From: Pontibacter harenae
Lineage (GTDB): Bacteria > Bacteroidota > Bacteroidia > Cytophagales > Hymenobacteraceae
Length of the DNA stretch: 64,000 nucleotides
Assembly (NCBI RefSeq): GCF_020907245.1
Contig: NZ_JAJJWH010000007.1
Span: forward strand, 90,481 to 154,480
Reading direction: 5' to 3'
The notes below the pieces were generated by a model. It did not search any database, was not told the origin of the DNA, and saw only the letters and a program-made list of their open reading frames with translations. Positions 26,140 to 33,717 of the stretch are shown here, piece by piece. The first letter of the stretch is position 1. Each line of letters begins with the position of its first letter. Made by a program: the position numbers and the translations under genes.

Positions 26140-26775
26140 TTTTCCTAGCCTGCAAAACTGCTGCAACCCTAATATTTTCTTTTCGGAGGAGGTATACAAA
26201 CCTTGACTAACAAACCTACGGAGGAAAGGGTATTTCCTTATAAAAACCTGCAACAGTAAGTCGTTTTCAGTATTCTGCTGTCGGGTTGCTTACCAACATC
26301 AGTTGCAACACTAATTAGTTAGCTGTACTCGCTATTCATTCATCCCCCATTGCTCAGTCATATAGTTGTCATAACACAAGTTATTCACTGTTAGGTGTCT
26401 CCTCAAATAATATAACTTTTATAGTTGCTTATACTTACATTCATCTATATACCTTAGACACAATACTTCAATCAACATTTTCTAAAGAACTCACTTATAG
26501 AATCTTAAAGCAATCCCTATCAGTACTGATTATAATTTTTAGATTGCTTTGATAATGAATATTGTTTACTAACTTGGCATCTACAACAGATTTATACAAC
26601 AATTTTAAGCTTTTTGATTGTTTTTTATCAGAATAGTTAAATTAATAGAGAAACTAAAGAGATAAGTTAATTGTACTGTTACCTAATACTTTAACAGGTA
26701 AATTTATTTTCTGTTTTATAGCAACATAGTAGTTAAACCAAAATAACAAATACCCTACATACTCAACTAAAGACA
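26140..26775. other. Long AT-rich region upstream of the second multi-PAS kinase
   Basis: More than 600 bases without a supportable gene. It probably includes the promoter of the kinase and a long leader. I see no hairpin or repeat that I can defend. Confidence 0.3.
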
Positions 26776-29697
26776 ATGAATCCGATTGAACGCACAGGGA
26801 CTGAGATATTGGACAAGATAATGCAGCACTCATTAGACATGATCTGCATCATCAACGAGGATGGTCTTTTTGTGCTGATGAGCAAGGCTTGTAAACAAAT
26901 TGTTGGGTACGAATTTGAGGAAATGCAGGGCCAGTCTATCTGGGATTTTATACACCCCGATGATAAGGAGGCAACTGCGGAAATAATGGGGAGGCTGCTT
27001 GACGGCTACAAAACAAACTCTTTTGAGAACCGCTACCTACACAAAGATGGATATTCAGTTCCACTAATCTGGTCTGCAGTTTGGGATGAAGAAGACAATA
27101 GCATGTTCTGCGTTGCCCGCGATGCTACCGAGCGGAACACCATGCTAAAAAAACTGAAAGAAAAGGAAGAGCTGCATGGCGCTTTGATAGAGCAAGGCGA
27201 TGATATTCTATCATTAATTGACGAACAGGCTAATTTTATCTTTACAGGTGGGGCTACCTACCGTGCATTGGGTTTTTTGCCAGAGCAACTTATAGGGCAG
27301 AATGCGTTTACGCTGGTGCACCCAGATGATGTATACAGAACGAAAGCAGCTTTAGAAATATTATTGTCCGATGGTAAAGCTTCAATTCCAGAGTTTAGAT
27401 TAAAAAATGCTACTGGCGAATGGCGATGGTTGGAAACAATTGGAACAAACCAATTAAACAACCCACACATTAAAGCCTTAGTACTTAGTTCGCGTGATAT
27501 AACTGAGCGCAAGTTACGTTCTCTAATCATAGCCAAAGGTGAGCAACGATACAAGGCCCTATTCGAGGGAAATCCTGATGCCATTATCGTAGAAGAAAGA
27601 GACGGAACAATTATAGACATCAACTGTGCTGGTGAAGCATTAGCAGGTTTACCGAAACAAAGTATTATTGGCTCTTCATTAGCAAACGTACTTCCTGCAG
27701 AAGCCATACCTATTTGTATGCATCACCTAGCACTAGCTTTTGAAGGAGATGTTGTCAAATATCAGTTAGAGATAAACAAGGAGCATAACGAGAAACTGAT
27801 CTTAGATATAACTAAAGTACCTGTTGAATTAGACGGAGAGATTATAGCGGTTCACTCTGTTATAAAAGACATTACTGCCACAACGCTATATCACCAAACA
27901 GTAAAGGAACATGCTAAAAAGCTAAATACTATTTTTGAGAGTATAACAGATGCTTTTTTTACCTTAAATAAGAATTGGGAATTCACTTACATCAACAGTG
28001 AATTCGATAGATTACTGAATACTCAGCGACACTATAAGATTGGCAAAAACATCTGGGATATTTTTCCAGAGGAAGTAGGCCAGGAATTTTACCAGCATTA
28101 CCACAAAGCCGTAGAAACAGGCGAATCCGTACATTTTGAGGCATACTTTAAAAGTGCTGACTGTTGGTTCGATGTAAAGGCTTATCCCTCCGAAGAAGGG
28201 CTTTCAGTTTACTTTAGCGACATCTCCGATAAAGTTAAAGCACAGCAAGAGCTAAAGTTGATGTCGCTTGTGGCCAGTTCCATAGATAATAGCGTTGTGA
28301 TAACAGACGCCAACGGCCTGACAGAGTGGGTAAATACAGGCTTTACAAAATGTACTGGTTATACGCTAGCCGAGATGGTGCGTAAAAAACCTGGCGCTGT
28401 TTTGCAAGGCCCCGAAACAGATAAGGAAGCTATAAAGCTTTTCCGTGAGAAGCTACAGCAAGGCGAATATTTCAATGCTGTAATTCTTAACTACACTAAG
28501 TCTGGCGAAAAGCTCTGGTTTTCGATGGACATTACACCTGTGCGCGATGATGCTGGTAACATTAGACAGTATATAGCTATTCAGAAAAACATCAATGAAA
28601 GAGTTAAGTGGCAACAGGAATTAACAAAATTATCTTTAGTTGCCAGACACACCACAAACAGTGTTATCATTTCGAACAAAAACAGAGCCATTGAGTGGGT
28701 GAACGAAGGCTTTACAAAATTAACAGGCTATAGCTTAGAAGAAGCTGTGGGTAAAATCCCTTCAGAGCTGTTGCACCCGAACGATCTAGACCTCAACCCT
28801 TATGAAGAAGTAAAGCACCTAGTACTGAAAGGTGAACCTGTTTCTTTTGAGATAAAGTGCACCAAAAAAAGCGGTGAAATTGCATGGTTTTCGGTGCAGG
28901 TAATTCCTATTCTTGATGAAAAAGGCGAGATCAGCAGGTACCTTACAACTCAAACAGATATAACAGCTTTAAAAACATCAGAGATTGAGTTTTCGGTGCT
29001 GGCAAAAGATCTTTACAAGCAAAACCGAGACCTGCAGCAGTTTACATACATTGTGTCGCACAACTTAAGGGCACCAGTGGCAAACGCCATTGGTTTAACA
29101 AGGCTTTTAAGCAAAGTAGACAAGCATTCGGAGCTGCACGATACAGCTTTGGCAAATCTTAACACAAGTGTACAAAGGCTCGATACTGTTCTGAAAGACT
29201 TGAACATGATCTTGAGCATTCGTGATAATGCAAGCTCTATTGATCAGGAAGAGGTAGACCTTATGGGTGTATTTAAGCAAGCTGTGGCCACTCTTCAGCA
29301 ACCTCTAAAATATTGCGGCGGAGAAATAATAACCCAGATACCACAAGGCTACACCATAAAAGGAAACAAAGCATACCTGCATAGTATTTTTTATAACCTG
29401 TTATCTAATGCTATCAAGTACAGGTCTGATGCGCGTAAGCTTTGTATTAAAGTAACATGCCTTGGCAGCTCTGAACGCGGCACTATTATCTCTATATCGG
29501 ACAATGGTTTGGGGATTGATCTTAAGAGAGCTGGGCAGGATGTTTTTAAACTGTACAAGCGATTCCACATGCACAAGGTTGAAGGCAAAGGCTTGGGTTT
29601 ATATCTGGTAAAGACACATACAGAAGCAATGGGTGGAAGAGTAGAGATAAGTTCTAAAGTTGAAAAAGGAACAAATTTCCTTGTTTATTTACCATAA
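26776..29697 (+). CDS. Multi-PAS sensor histidine kinase (about six PAS domains)
   Basis: A 973-residue soluble kinase without transmembrane segments. PAS domains run from about residue 10 to 745. The first and the last kinase part are closely similar to the kinase at 12276-14450, with two extra PAS units inserted in the middle (for example GALIEQGDDILSLIDEQANF and SSIDNSVVITDANGLTEWVN). The H-box is FTYIVSHNLRAPVANA (His762), followed by NLLSNAIKYR, DNGLGID and GKGLGLYLVKTHTEAMGG. All catalytic motifs look intact. There is no receiver domain and no response regulator nearby. A GAF-only gene follows after 114 bases and a tRNA after that, the same order as for its paralogue. Confidence 0.9.
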   Translation: MNPIERTGTEILDKIMQHSLDMICIINEDGLFVLMSKACKQIVGYEFEEMQGQSIWDFIHPDDKEATAEIMGRLLDGYKTNSFENRYLHKDGYSVPLIWSAVWDEEDNSMFCVARDATERNTMLKKLKEKEELHGALIEQGDDILSLIDEQANFIFTGGATYRALGFLPEQLIGQNAFTLVHPDDVYRTKAALEILLSDGKASIPEFRLKNATGEWRWLETIGTNQLNNPHIKALVLSSRDITERKLRSLIIAKGEQRYKALFEGNPDAIIVEERDGTIIDINCAGEALAGLPKQSIIGSSLANVLPAEAIPICMHHLALAFEGDVVKYQLEINKEHNEKLILDITKVPVELDGEIIAVHSVIKDITATTLYHQTVKEHAKKLNTIFESITDAFFTLNKNWEFTYINSEFDRLLNTQRHYKIGKNIWDIFPEEVGQEFYQHYHKAVETGESVHFEAYFKSADCWFDVKAYPSEEGLSVYFSDISDKVKAQQELKLMSLVASSIDNSVVITDANGLTEWVNTGFTKCTGYTLAEMVRKKPGAVLQGPETDKEAIKLFREKLQQGEYFNAVILNYTKSGEKLWFSMDITPVRDDAGNIRQYIAIQKNINERVKWQQELTKLSLVARHTTNSVIISNKNRAIEWVNEGFTKLTGYSLEEAVGKIPSELLHPNDLDLNPYEEVKHLVLKGEPVSFEIKCTKKSGEIAWFSVQVIPILDEKGEISRYLTTQTDITALKTSEIEFSVLAKDLYKQNRDLQQFTYIVSHNLRAPVANAIGLTRLLSKVDKHSELHDTALANLNTSVQRLDTVLKDLNMILSIRDNASSIDQEEVDLMGVFKQAVATLQQPLKYCGGEIITQIPQGYTIKGNKAYLHSIFYNLLSNAIKYRSDARKLCIKVTCLGSSERGTIISISDNGLGIDLKRAGQDVFKLYKRFHMHKVEGKGLGLYLVKTHTEAMGGRVEISSKVEKGTNFLVYLP

Positions 29698-29811
29698 ATA
29701 CAAGAATCCCGTATACGACTAAACTATGCTTAAATTGTCGACAACAAACCTTTCGTTGACTATCTAGATAAACCAGACTTATTTATACATATTAAGGTAT
29801 TTTAAATATAC

Positions 29812-30330
29812 ATGCTGAACACATTCACCATTCCTATAGTACCACAAGACGATGAAGAGAGGCTAGAGAAGCTTTATAGTTACAACCTGCTAGATAGTAG
29901 CGACGAGGTATCTTTTAGCCACATTACCCCCATAGCAGCCCAAATGTTCAAAGTACCCATAGCCCTGGTGTCGTTAGTAGACAAGGACAGGGTTTGGTTT
30001 AAAGGAAATGAGGGCATGGGCGATGCAAAGGAAATTGCCCGAGGTGTCAGCCTTTGCTCTTTGGCCATTCTGAAAGACGATGTTACCGTATTTGAAAATA
30101 CCAAAGATGAACCTTGCCTGTATGCCAATCCTTTGGTTGCAGGTAGTTTTGGTTTGCGTTTTTATGCTGCGGCCCCGCTTGTTACGCCAGATGGATACAG
30201 AATAGGAGCTGTTTGTGTAGCAGACAAGCAGCCACGAAAATTTAACGATGAAGATAAACGTATTCTAGAAGGCTTGGCATCTTTGGTGATGGAGGAGATT
30301 GAAACCAGAAAGCTGCAGGTAGAACTATAG
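29812..30330 (+). CDS. Stand-alone GAF-domain sensor protein (copy 3)
   Basis: This 172-residue single-GAF protein is closest to copy 1: DDEERLEKLYSYNLLDSSDE, then MFKVPIALVSLVD, GVSLCSLAIL, EPCLYANPLVAGSFGLRFYA, AVCVADKQPRKF and a C-terminal LASLVMEEIETRK. All three copy-1 cysteines are kept. It lies 114 bases behind the multi-PAS kinase and is likely cotranscribed. A tRNA-Pro gene begins 94 bases after its stop. Ligand and partner unknown. Confidence 0.8.
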   Translation: MLNTFTIPIVPQDDEERLEKLYSYNLLDSSDEVSFSHITPIAAQMFKVPIALVSLVDKDRVWFKGNEGMGDAKEIARGVSLCSLAILKDDVTVFENTKDEPCLYANPLVAGSFGLRFYAAAPLVTPDGYRIGAVCVADKQPRKFNDEDKRILEGLASLVMEEIETRKLQVEL

Positions 30331-30424
30331 AATTTACTTTTTTATAAACAGAGTTTTTGATTTAACGCTGAATAAATAAATTTGCCCCCGATTCTTGACT
30401 AGGTTCAGTTCTTATGTTATGCTT

Positions 30425-30498
30425 CGGGGTGTAGCGTAGCCTGGTATCGCGCCAGCATGGGGTGCTGGAGACCGTGGGTTCGAATCCCGCCACTCCGA
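30425..30498 (+). tRNA. tRNA-Pro (anticodon GGG)
   Basis: Acceptor CGGGGTG/CACTCCG, anticodon stem CCAGC/GCTGG with loop ATGGGGT (anticodon GGG), T-loop GTGGGTTCGAATCCCGC and discriminator A. CCA is not encoded. Confidence 0.95.
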
Positions 30499-30504
30499 CT
30501 TTAG

Positions 30505-30535
30505 AAGGTCTTATACTTGACAGGTATAAGACCTT
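30505..30535 (+). terminator. Terminator of tRNA-Pro
   Basis: Perfect 12-bp arms (30505-30516 and 30524-30535, AAGGTCTTATAC), 7-nt loop, then TTATTTTG, starting 6 bases after the tRNA. Confidence 0.85.
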
Positions 30536-30575
30536 TTATTTTGTCCTATAAGTTTGTGGCGTCTGTAAATAACTT

Positions 30576-30626
30576 GTTACAAAATATGTAACAAAACATT
30601 AAGATATCCGTTACACTTTATGTAAC
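30576..30626 (+). promoter_or_regulatory. Pair of 17-bp palindromic operators for higBA
   Basis: Two palindromes of the form GTTAC-N7-GTAAC lie at 30576-30592 (N7 AAAATAT) and 30610-30626 (N7 ACTTTAT). Their centres are 34 bp apart. The second overlaps a TAACTTTG -7 box at 30623-30630. Such paired sites are the expected target of the HigA repressor (with HigB as co-repressor). Confidence 0.75.
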
Positions 30627-30630
30627 TTTG
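30623..30630 (+). promoter_or_regulatory. -7 box of the higBA promoter
   Basis: TAACTTTG, an exact TAnnTTTG, overlaps the right half of the second HigA operator (30610-30626) and lies 18 bases before the higB ATG. Overlap with the operator would give direct autorepression. Confidence 0.5.
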
Positions 30631-30648
30631 ATACAGAAGATAAGCGGA

Positions 30649-30942
30649 ATGAATATTGTTACCGTCTCCAGAATAAAGAAATTCTTTCTGAAACATGCCG
30701 ATTCCAAATTATCACTTGAAGTTTGGGTGGCAAGAGTTTCAGCTCTGAGAATAACCAACCTGAACGACCTAAAGCAAGTTGCGAATTCAGTAGATGTAAT
30801 CGGCAACAACCGCGTCATCTTCGATATCAAAGGGAACAAGTATAGAATAATTACGGTGGTGCTGGTACGCAACCAGACCGTGTACATCCGCTGGATCGGC
30901 ACCCATGCAGAATATGATAAAATAGATGCACATACTGTGTAA
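30649..30942 (+). CDS. higB: HigB-type mRNA interferase toxin
   Basis: This 97-residue toxin of the HigB/RelE superfamily is a ribosome-dependent endoribonuclease. I chose ATG 30649 (MNIVTVSRIKKFFLKHADSK), although the frame is open from 30628. Family features are LEVWVARV, then DIKGNKYRIITVVLVRNQTVYIRW (KGNKYR.I core) and a C-terminal IGTHAEYDKI. The toxin gene precedes the antitoxin gene, the normal higBA order. Regulation is expected through the two GTTAC/GTAAC palindromes just upstream. Confidence 0.9.
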   Translation: MNIVTVSRIKKFFLKHADSKLSLEVWVARVSALRITNLNDLKQVANSVDVIGNNRVIFDIKGNKYRIITVVLVRNQTVYIRWIGTHAEYDKIDAHTV

Positions 30943-30972
30943 ATAAAATAGAACACCAACACCAGACGACCG

Positions 30973-31362
30973 ATGAGCAAAGTAACCATCAACCCCATAA
31001 GAACTGAGCAAGACTACGAAGAGGCTGTGAAGCGGCTAGATAGTCTGCTGGACATGAACCCTAAGCCTGGAACTGATCTGGATGATGAGTTGGAAGTGCT
31101 GACCACGCTTGTACAAGCGTACGAGCAAGTACATTACCCTATTGAGTTACCAGATCCAATTGATGCGATTAAGCACATAATGGAGGAAAACGGGTGGAAG
31201 AACAAAGATTTGGAACAGTACATTGGTCCTAAATCTCGGGTATCTGAGATTCTTAACCGAAAAAGATACTTTACACTTCAGCAAATTTACATGCTGCACA
31301 AGCATTTAAACCTGCCTTTTGAAATGTTTATTAACGAAAGAGTAATACAGTCGGCTGCCTAA
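30973..31362 (+). CDS. higA: HigA-type antitoxin (helix-turn-helix)
   Basis: This 129-residue antitoxin lies 30 bases after higB. The N-terminal part is acidic (YEEAVKRLDSLLDMNPKPGT). The C-terminal HTH_3-like domain has DAIKHIMEENGWKNKDLEQY and IGPKSRVSEILNRKRYFTLQQI, a DNA-recognition helix pattern. It neutralises HigB and probably binds the palindromes ahead of higB. The extended acidic N-terminus is characteristic of the longer Bacteroidota HigA form. Confidence 0.9.
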   Translation: MSKVTINPIRTEQDYEEAVKRLDSLLDMNPKPGTDLDDELEVLTTLVQAYEQVHYPIELPDPIDAIKHIMEENGWKNKDLEQYIGPKSRVSEILNRKRYFTLQQIYMLHKHLNLPFEMFINERVIQSAA

Positions 31363-31370
31363 ACAAAAAA

Positions 31371-31392
31371 GCCGCAGCGGGTTAGCTGCGGC
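31371..31392 (+). terminator. Terminator of higBA
   Basis: An 8-bp stem GCCGCAGC/GCTGCGGC (31371-31378 and 31385-31392) with a 6-nt loop lies 8 bases after higA. A upstream-strand A-run and a short TTGTGT follow, so it may also serve the convergent minus-strand gene. Confidence 0.65.
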
Positions 31393-31427
31393 TTGTGTAT
31401 ATACTTTTGATATCTTCGCCCTCAATC

Positions 31428-31706
31428 CTACTTCTTCTCAGAGTGCCCCAGGCTTTTTTCAGGGCTTACCTTATCCCGTACTAGCTGCTTCAACTCTTTT
31501 ATCTCAGGAAAACGACCTTCCCTTTTCCTATCGAATACCTGCTCATCGTTTACCCTAACGTTGTAGCGGCCGTTTACCTCACTTGGCTGTATGAGCACAC
31601 CATATACATCCTCGGAAAAAGTAGTGAGTAACTCTTGTGCCATATAGGCGGCACGCAGCATCCAGCCGCATTTCGGACAGTATTCAATTGTTATGGTAGG
31701 TTTCAT
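31428..31706 (-). CDS. SelW-like (Rdx family) thioredoxin-fold protein
   Basis: This 92-residue protein starts at MKPTITIEYCPKCGWMLRAA (ATG 31706); the frame is open further upstream but without family similarity. The CPKCGW motif is the CxxC redox site of the SelT/SelW/SelH family (here Cys-Cys, not Sec). The VLIQPSEVNGRYNVRVNDEQ and FPEIKELKQLVRDK blocks match the family. It may form a redox partner for the nitrate/nitrite enzymes upstream; it is the last gene of that strand run, 78 bases after the rubredoxin protein. Exact role unknown. Confidence 0.75.
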   Translation of the reverse strand: MKPTITIEYCPKCGWMLRAAYMAQELLTTFSEDVYGVLIQPSEVNGRYNVRVNDEQVFDRKREGRFPEIKELKQLVRDKVSPEKSLGHSEKK

Positions 31707-31783
31707 AGAAGTATAATACAGTTGGTTTTGCAGATTAGCTGGCAGCAATAAACTCCCAAAGCTACACAGCAAATTACACTATC

Positions 31784-33274
31784 TTATACTTTAACCAGCT
31801 GAAGTGGGTTTACTTCTACAAAATCTTCTTTGGGAGCCTCGCAGGTAGGGCAGGTGTAGTTTGTTATACTTTCGAAAGGTGTACCTGCCGCAATAGCGTT
31901 TACCGCGTCGCCGTACTGCGCATCGTATACCGTGAAGCAGTTTTTGCATTGATATACTTTCGCTAGCTCCTGTTCCTCAGCATTTAAACTTTGCTCGCTT
32001 TCGTAAACAGGATTCTGCGGCAACTCTGCCTCTGTTTGCAGTTCGTAATATAAATTACAAAGCTCAATCAAGCGCTGACTCAATTCCTCACGGCTCACAT
32101 CTTTCTTATAGCTGAGAAAGTCTTTGGAGTTCGGGTTGAAATCGCGGGTATGCAGCACTTCGAACAGTTCCTGCTGCGGTGCCTCCCCATTCACCAAATC
32201 CTGCTGCGTACGGATAACAATAGAGCCAAACAAGCCTGTTTTTGGCTGCGTTTTAATGGCAAAGCAAAGGCGATAGGTTCGTACATCCTCTTCATTAAAC
32301 TTGCGAACCAACTCATTCTTCAGGTTTAAGCCGTAAGGGCAAAGGTCCTCTACCTGCCAATTCAGCTCGTTGGAAGCATGCCGCACATTAATTCGGTACT
32401 TGCACAATATGGTATCCCACAGGTCGCGGTCAGCCAGCTCTATACCTTTCACGACAATGGATTTCCAAGGCGTGGTATATAGCTGCCCCACCCGCGTCTG
32501 CAGGCAGATGTTGCATAAATCTTTCAGAAAGGCCACAGGATAAAGCTCATCGCGGCGGTAAATACCCAACCATAATTTATTGCCGTAGCGGTTGAAGCCT
32601 TCGTAGTAAGGCAGTTTAAAATCAGGCAGCTTCAGCGCTGCAGCAATTGGTTGAACCACAAAACTACCACTGGCGCTTACCATCGCATGCAGCAGTGCGC
32701 CATCAATCGCAGGTTGGTCGTAAAACTTATCTTTGTTCGCAAAAATGGTTTGCTCCAGCACACTGCTCAGCTCTGGAATATCCTCTGAGTAAACCAGCGA
32801 AGGCCAGCAATAAATAATATTCGTTTTAGGAAAACGGATATAGAGGTACCAGTAATTACTCGTATCCGAAGCTATAAAATTGAAGTTGCCTGTAAAGAAG
32901 GGGAAGAAAGCCTGGTTGTTATCAACAAGGTTAATCTTTACCTGCGGCCTGTAATCGAACAGATCCAGAATGTCTTTATAAACACCTTCCCGCAGCCAGT
33001 TGGCATGGTAAAACACATCTTCGGCTACATAAGAACTGATGATGTTCGGATGAACATCTGCATCCAACTCGTAAATAATATCCGCAGAAATCAGCTCCTG
33101 CACCAGTTGGCGCACCTGCACCTCTAGCACCGTAAAAAACAACTGCTGCCGATTCCCGAAGCGAATATTCTCTACGCCCGCACTTTCAGCTATCGCTAAA
33201 ATATCCAGTAAATCTCCCGCCGACACAATACCGCCAGCCAGGTTTATTTTGATCGTATAGTTTTTAACTATCAT
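31784..33274 (-). CDS. Nitrite/sulfite-reductase-like protein with C-terminal rubredoxin
   Basis: This 496-residue protein starts with a ferredoxin-like half domain of the nitrite/sulfite reductase family (MIVKNYTIKINLAGGIVSAG ... VENIRFGNRQQLFF, a parallel of the NIR_SIR_ferr module). A central region holds KLWLGIYRRDELYPVAFLKD and CNICLQTRVGQLYTTPW. The C-terminus is a complete rubredoxin with two CxxC motifs: YQCKNCFTVYD and TCPTCEAPKEDFVE. The protein lacks an obvious second siroheme/[4Fe-4S] domain with C-x5-C and C-x3-C. Within the nitrate cluster it may deliver electrons or assist nitrite reduction. It follows the nitrate reductase gene on the same strand. Confidence 0.75.
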   Translation of the reverse strand: MIVKNYTIKINLAGGIVSAGDLLDILAIAESAGVENIRFGNRQQLFFTVLEVQVRQLVQELISADIIYELDADVHPNIISSYVAEDVFYHANWLREGVYKDILDLFDYRPQVKINLVDNNQAFFPFFTGNFNFIASDTSNYWYLYIRFPKTNIIYCWPSLVYSEDIPELSSVLEQTIFANKDKFYDQPAIDGALLHAMVSASGSFVVQPIAAALKLPDFKLPYYEGFNRYGNKLWLGIYRRDELYPVAFLKDLCNICLQTRVGQLYTTPWKSIVVKGIELADRDLWDTILCKYRINVRHASNELNWQVEDLCPYGLNLKNELVRKFNEEDVRTYRLCFAIKTQPKTGLFGSIVIRTQQDLVNGEAPQQELFEVLHTRDFNPNSKDFLSYKKDVSREELSQRLIELCNLYYELQTEAELPQNPVYESEQSLNAEEQELAKVYQCKNCFTVYDAQYGDAVNAIAAGTPFESITNYTCPTCEAPKEDFVEVNPLQLVKV

Positions 33275-33717
33275 AGTTCGTTTCTTCTGCTAAAGTAACG
33301 CGACACAAGTAAGGAGATACAAGTATTACGACACAAGACACACGACTTTTTCGTAAAGATCATGTTGAAATAGAATACCTCCTGCTGATAACCCACCCCT
33401 AACCCCTCCGAGGAGTGGAATAAAAATCCATAATGTGAAAGTTTAGCTTCTGCTAGGTGCACATTTCGACGCTCCACTGTTTGAGCGTTCAGCGAGTTTG
33501 GAGCGTCTTGATTTTTTTGGTTCTTTTTGTCTTGATACAAAAAGAACAGAGACTTAAACCATAAAACATGCTCATTTGCTGTTAAACATTAAGGTTGCTA
33601 TGCGAACACAAACCATTATGCCAGTGGCTGAAGCCCCCCCTTCCACTAAGTTTCTTCCAGAATGACAGAAGGAGAAAGCATGGCTATCAAAAAGCATACA
33701 GTGAGATTAAATCTTCT
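33275..33717. other. Intergenic region with REP-like hairpins
   Basis: 443 bases without a supportable gene. It contains CACCCCTAACCCCTCC at about 33398, a 9-bp inverted repeat GACGCTCCA/TGGAGCGTC (33468-33476 and 33499-33507), and an 11-bp hairpin with loop CTTGAT (33520-33530 and 33537-33547). Such elements recur between genes in this group and may be REP-like. Confidence 0.45.
33468..33547. repeat. Double-hairpin intergenic element
   Basis: Two adjacent inverted repeats, GACGCTCCA/TGGAGCGTC and GTTCTTTTTGT/ACAAAAAGAAC, separated by a T-rich linker. The arrangement resembles extragenic palindromes I have seen in Cytophagales genomes; copy number cannot be judged here. Confidence 0.5.

Noticed and set aside
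33271..33540. An 89-codon minus-strand frame upstream of the rubredoxin protein gene
   Set aside because: It is composed of the REP-like double hairpin and surrounding non-coding sequence, and shows no protein-like pattern or start signal.
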